In this document: in pieces, positions 7,140-8,546 of the stretch
Position numbering within the stretch: position 1 is the stretch's first letter
How the letters are laid out: every line of letters starts with the position of its first letter
Assembly: GCA_002710085.1 (NCBI GenBank)
Contig: PAOX01000025.1
Span: 3,707-12,252 of the forward strand
Direction of reading: 5' to 3'
DNA: 8,546 nucleotides
Source: Fidelibacterota bacterium
GTDB taxonomy: Bacteria; Marinisomatota; Marinisomatia; SCGC-AAA003-L08; TMED6
Notes under the pieces: model-generated
The model's input: the letters and a program-made list of their open reading frames with translations, nothing else
Database searches by the model: none
What the model was told of the DNA's origin: nothing
Translations under genes and position numbers: made by a program

Positions 7140-8441
7140 TTATATTATAATTTCTGATTCGTTATAATTTTCTAATAATTCTTTAACTCTAGATAAAAAC
7201 TTTGTGCCATAAGCACCATCAATTAAACGATGATCATAACCTAAAGTTAAATAAAGCATATGCCTAATAAAAACTGCATCACCATATTCAGTTTCTTTCA
7301 CAACAGGCCTTTTTTCTATTGAACCAACAGATAAAATTCCTACGTTTGGTTGATTAATTATTGGCATTCCAAAAAGACCTCCAAAAATTCCAGGATTAGT
7401 AACAGTAAAAGTAGAACCAAATATATCATCTGCTGCTAATGAATTAGAGCGAGCTTTTTTGGCATATGAATCGACATTTCTTGATAAGCCTAAAAAATTC
7501 TTCTCTTCTGACGCTTTAATAACAGGAACAATTAGATTGTTATCAGGTAAAGCTACAGCGATACCCATGTTAATATTTGCATGATGTACAATATTAGTAC
7601 CATCAATTGATGCATTCATAAGTGGGTACTCTTGAATAGCCTTAATACATGCTGATACTATAATTGGAGTGTAAGTCAATTTAATATTATTTTTATTCAA
7701 AAAAGCGTCCTTCTTACTATTGCGGATATTAACAATATTTGTTACATCTACTTCACTTGTAGTATAAACATGAGCTGATACATTTTTAGAATTAACCATA
7801 TGCTCTGAAATTTTAACTCTAACTCTATCCATCTCTTCAATTGAATCTTGTAATTGACCAGATGATGCGTAATCTGTAGAAATAGCAGCTGGTTGCACAT
7901 CTTGTGTCGTATTAGATTTAGAATCTATATAATTTAAAATATCACTCTTGTTGACCCTACCACCATTACCGGAACCTTTTATTGAAGTCAATTCATCTAA
8001 AGAAACACCTTCTTTTTTAGCAATGCTCTTTACTAAAGGCGAATAAAATATTCTATCTGTTTTAGAAATTTCTTTATTGTTTGATATAACTTCTTCTTTT
8101 ATAGAAACTTCTTCTTTTTTAACATCTTCTAAAATCTCTTCATTAGAATTTTCTTTATCATCACTAACACTACTTTCTGTATTTGAATCTAAACTATCAG
8201 AATCTTCCGTACCAATTCTAGCAATAATAGTATTAACCTCAACTGTATCATTTTTATTAAATAATAATTCTAATACTTTACCTTCTGTTGGGCATGGTAT
8301 TTCTGAATCAACTTTGTCAGTTGATATTTCTAATAGAGTTTCATCTTTAGCAATCATATCTCCAACATTTTTTTTCCACTCAACAATGGTTCCCTCTGTT
8401 ATAGATTCTCCCATTTTTGGCATTAATACATCAACTATCAT
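7140..8441 (-). CDS. 2-oxo-acid dehydrogenase E2 subunit (dihydrolipoamide acyltransferase)
   Basis: Core subunit of a pyruvate, 2-oxoglutarate or branched-chain 2-oxo-acid dehydrogenase complex; it passes the acyl group from E1 to CoA through a swinging lipoyl arm. Of 433 residues, 1-77 form a single lipoyl domain with the attachment lysine Lys43 in TDKVDSE. An acidic, Ser/Glu-rich linker (about 78-130) replaces the more usual Ala/Pro-rich type. Residues 131-172 are the peripheral subunit-binding domain (FYSPLVKSIAKKEGV, then GSGNGGRV). The catalytic acyltransferase domain (about 203-430) contains TFTVTNPGIFGG and the active-site DHRLIDG with His404 and Asp408. The style resembles the BkdB/SucB-like E2s outside proteobacteria, but substrate class cannot be fixed from this sequence, so no symbol is given. 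The start is supported by a strong SD at 8447-8452. The partial acyl-CoA dehydrogenase ends 22 bases upstream and lipA abuts downstream, which suggests one operon. Confidence 0.95.
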   Translation of the reverse strand: MIVDVLMPKMGESITEGTIVEWKKNVGDMIAKDETLLEISTDKVDSEIPCPTEGKVLELLFNKNDTVEVNTIIARIGTEDSDSLDSNTESSVSDDKENSNEEILEDVKKEEVSIKEEVISNNKEISKTDRIFYSPLVKSIAKKEGVSLDELTSIKGSGNGGRVNKSDILNYIDSKSNTTQDVQPAAISTDYASSGQLQDSIEEMDRVRVKISEHMVNSKNVSAHVYTTSEVDVTNIVNIRNSKKDAFLNKNNIKLTYTPIIVSACIKAIQEYPLMNASIDGTNIVHHANINMGIAVALPDNNLIVPVIKASEEKNFLGLSRNVDSYAKKARSNSLAADDIFGSTFTVTNPGIFGGLFGMPIINQPNVGILSVGSIEKRPVVKETEYGDAVFIRHMLYLTLGYDHRLIDGAYGTKFLSRVKELLENYNESEIII

Positions 8442-8446
8442 TTAAA

Positions 8447-8452
8447 CTCCTT
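8447..8452 (-). promoter_or_regulatory. Ribosome binding site of the E2 gene
   Basis: AAGGAG on the minus strand lies five bases before the ATG at 8441, in the 22-base gap after the acyl-CoA dehydrogenase stop. It fixes the E2 start. lipA downstream has no such site. Confidence 0.8.
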
Positions 8453-8463
8453 AATAAAATCTT

Positions 8464-8546
8464 CTACTTAAAAGCAGGGATATCTGTTAAATCTTGACCT
8501 AAAATTAATGTGTGCATTTCATTTGTTCCTTCATATGTATATACAC
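8464..8546 (-). CDS. Acyl-CoA dehydrogenase, glutaryl-CoA dehydrogenase-like (C-terminal end only)
   Basis: Only the last 26 codons and the TAG stop (8466-8464) are in the window; the 5' part lies beyond base 8546. The visible residues include VYTYEGTNEMHTLILG and end in IPAFK. YEGTNE is the acyl-CoA dehydrogenase C-terminal motif, and its Glu (bases 8532-8530) aligns with the catalytic base of medium-chain acyl-CoA dehydrogenase. The IHTLILGR..TGI.AF-type ending is typical of glutaryl-CoA dehydrogenases, which oxidise and decarboxylate glutaryl-CoA in lysine and tryptophan breakdown. That subfamily call rests on a short tail and is tentative; membership of the acyl-CoA dehydrogenase family is fairly secure. 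The gene probably heads or belongs to the operon with E2 and lipA. Confidence 0.8.
   Translation of the reverse strand, partial: VYTYEGTNEMHTLILGQDLTDIPAFK

Noticed and set aside
8077..8445. 122-codon open frame on the plus strand, Ser/Leu-rich
   Set aside because: It is antisense to the lipoyl domain and acidic linker of E2; its serine-rich composition simply mirrors the Glu/Asp/Ser-rich linker.
1..8546. CRISPR array, insertion sequence or defence system
   Set aside because: I found no regularly spaced repeats, terminal inverted repeats, transposase or defence-type domains; the only sizeable repeat is the coding duplication in the protease.

Overview
The window is AT-rich chromosomal DNA from a bacterium, coding densely on both strands. 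The best guess at origin is a marine member of Candidatus Marinimicrobia (SAR406) or a related lineage near the Bacteroidota. This rests on the low GC content and on the secreted protease at 1407-3677. That protease combines a GCTDP..NY.P.A..DDGSC segment, cohesin-like repeats and a C-terminal type I dockerin, a style I associate with those groups. The assignment is an inference; no rRNA or marker tree is available here.

Layout: the plus strand carries (a) the 3' part of a PAS-GAF-GGDEF signalling protein, probably a diguanylate cyclase, which is open from base 1 and stops at 1305, and (b) a secreted lysyl-endopeptidase-like serine protease (1407-3677). The minus strand carries, in transcription order, the last 26 codons of an acyl-CoA dehydrogenase that most resembles glutaryl-CoA dehydrogenase (8546-8464), a lipoylated 2-oxo-acid dehydrogenase E2 subunit (8441-7140), lipoyl synthase lipA (7139-6255), the ATP-dependent protease lon (6183-3820) and a tRNA-Val(UAC) (3819-3745). 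The two convergent blocks meet at a symmetric, probably bidirectional terminator (3702-3736).

How the genes relate: the acyl-CoA dehydrogenase, E2 and lipA form a tight operon-like group. LipA makes the cofactor that E2 carries on Lys43, and the E2 stop codon directly touches the lipA start codon. lon follows after a short gap holding a good extended -10 promoter, so it can be expressed separately. The tRNA-Val begins at the base after the lon stop codon and probably shares its transcript. The cyclase and the protease share a strand, but nothing ties them functionally.

Most of the window is ordinary housekeeping sequence, and I see no new multi-gene system. The points most worth a second look are the altered specificity pocket of the protease, its cohesin-cohesin-dockerin tail, the cyclase ending where an EAL domain would normally begin, and the zero-gap lon/tRNA junction.
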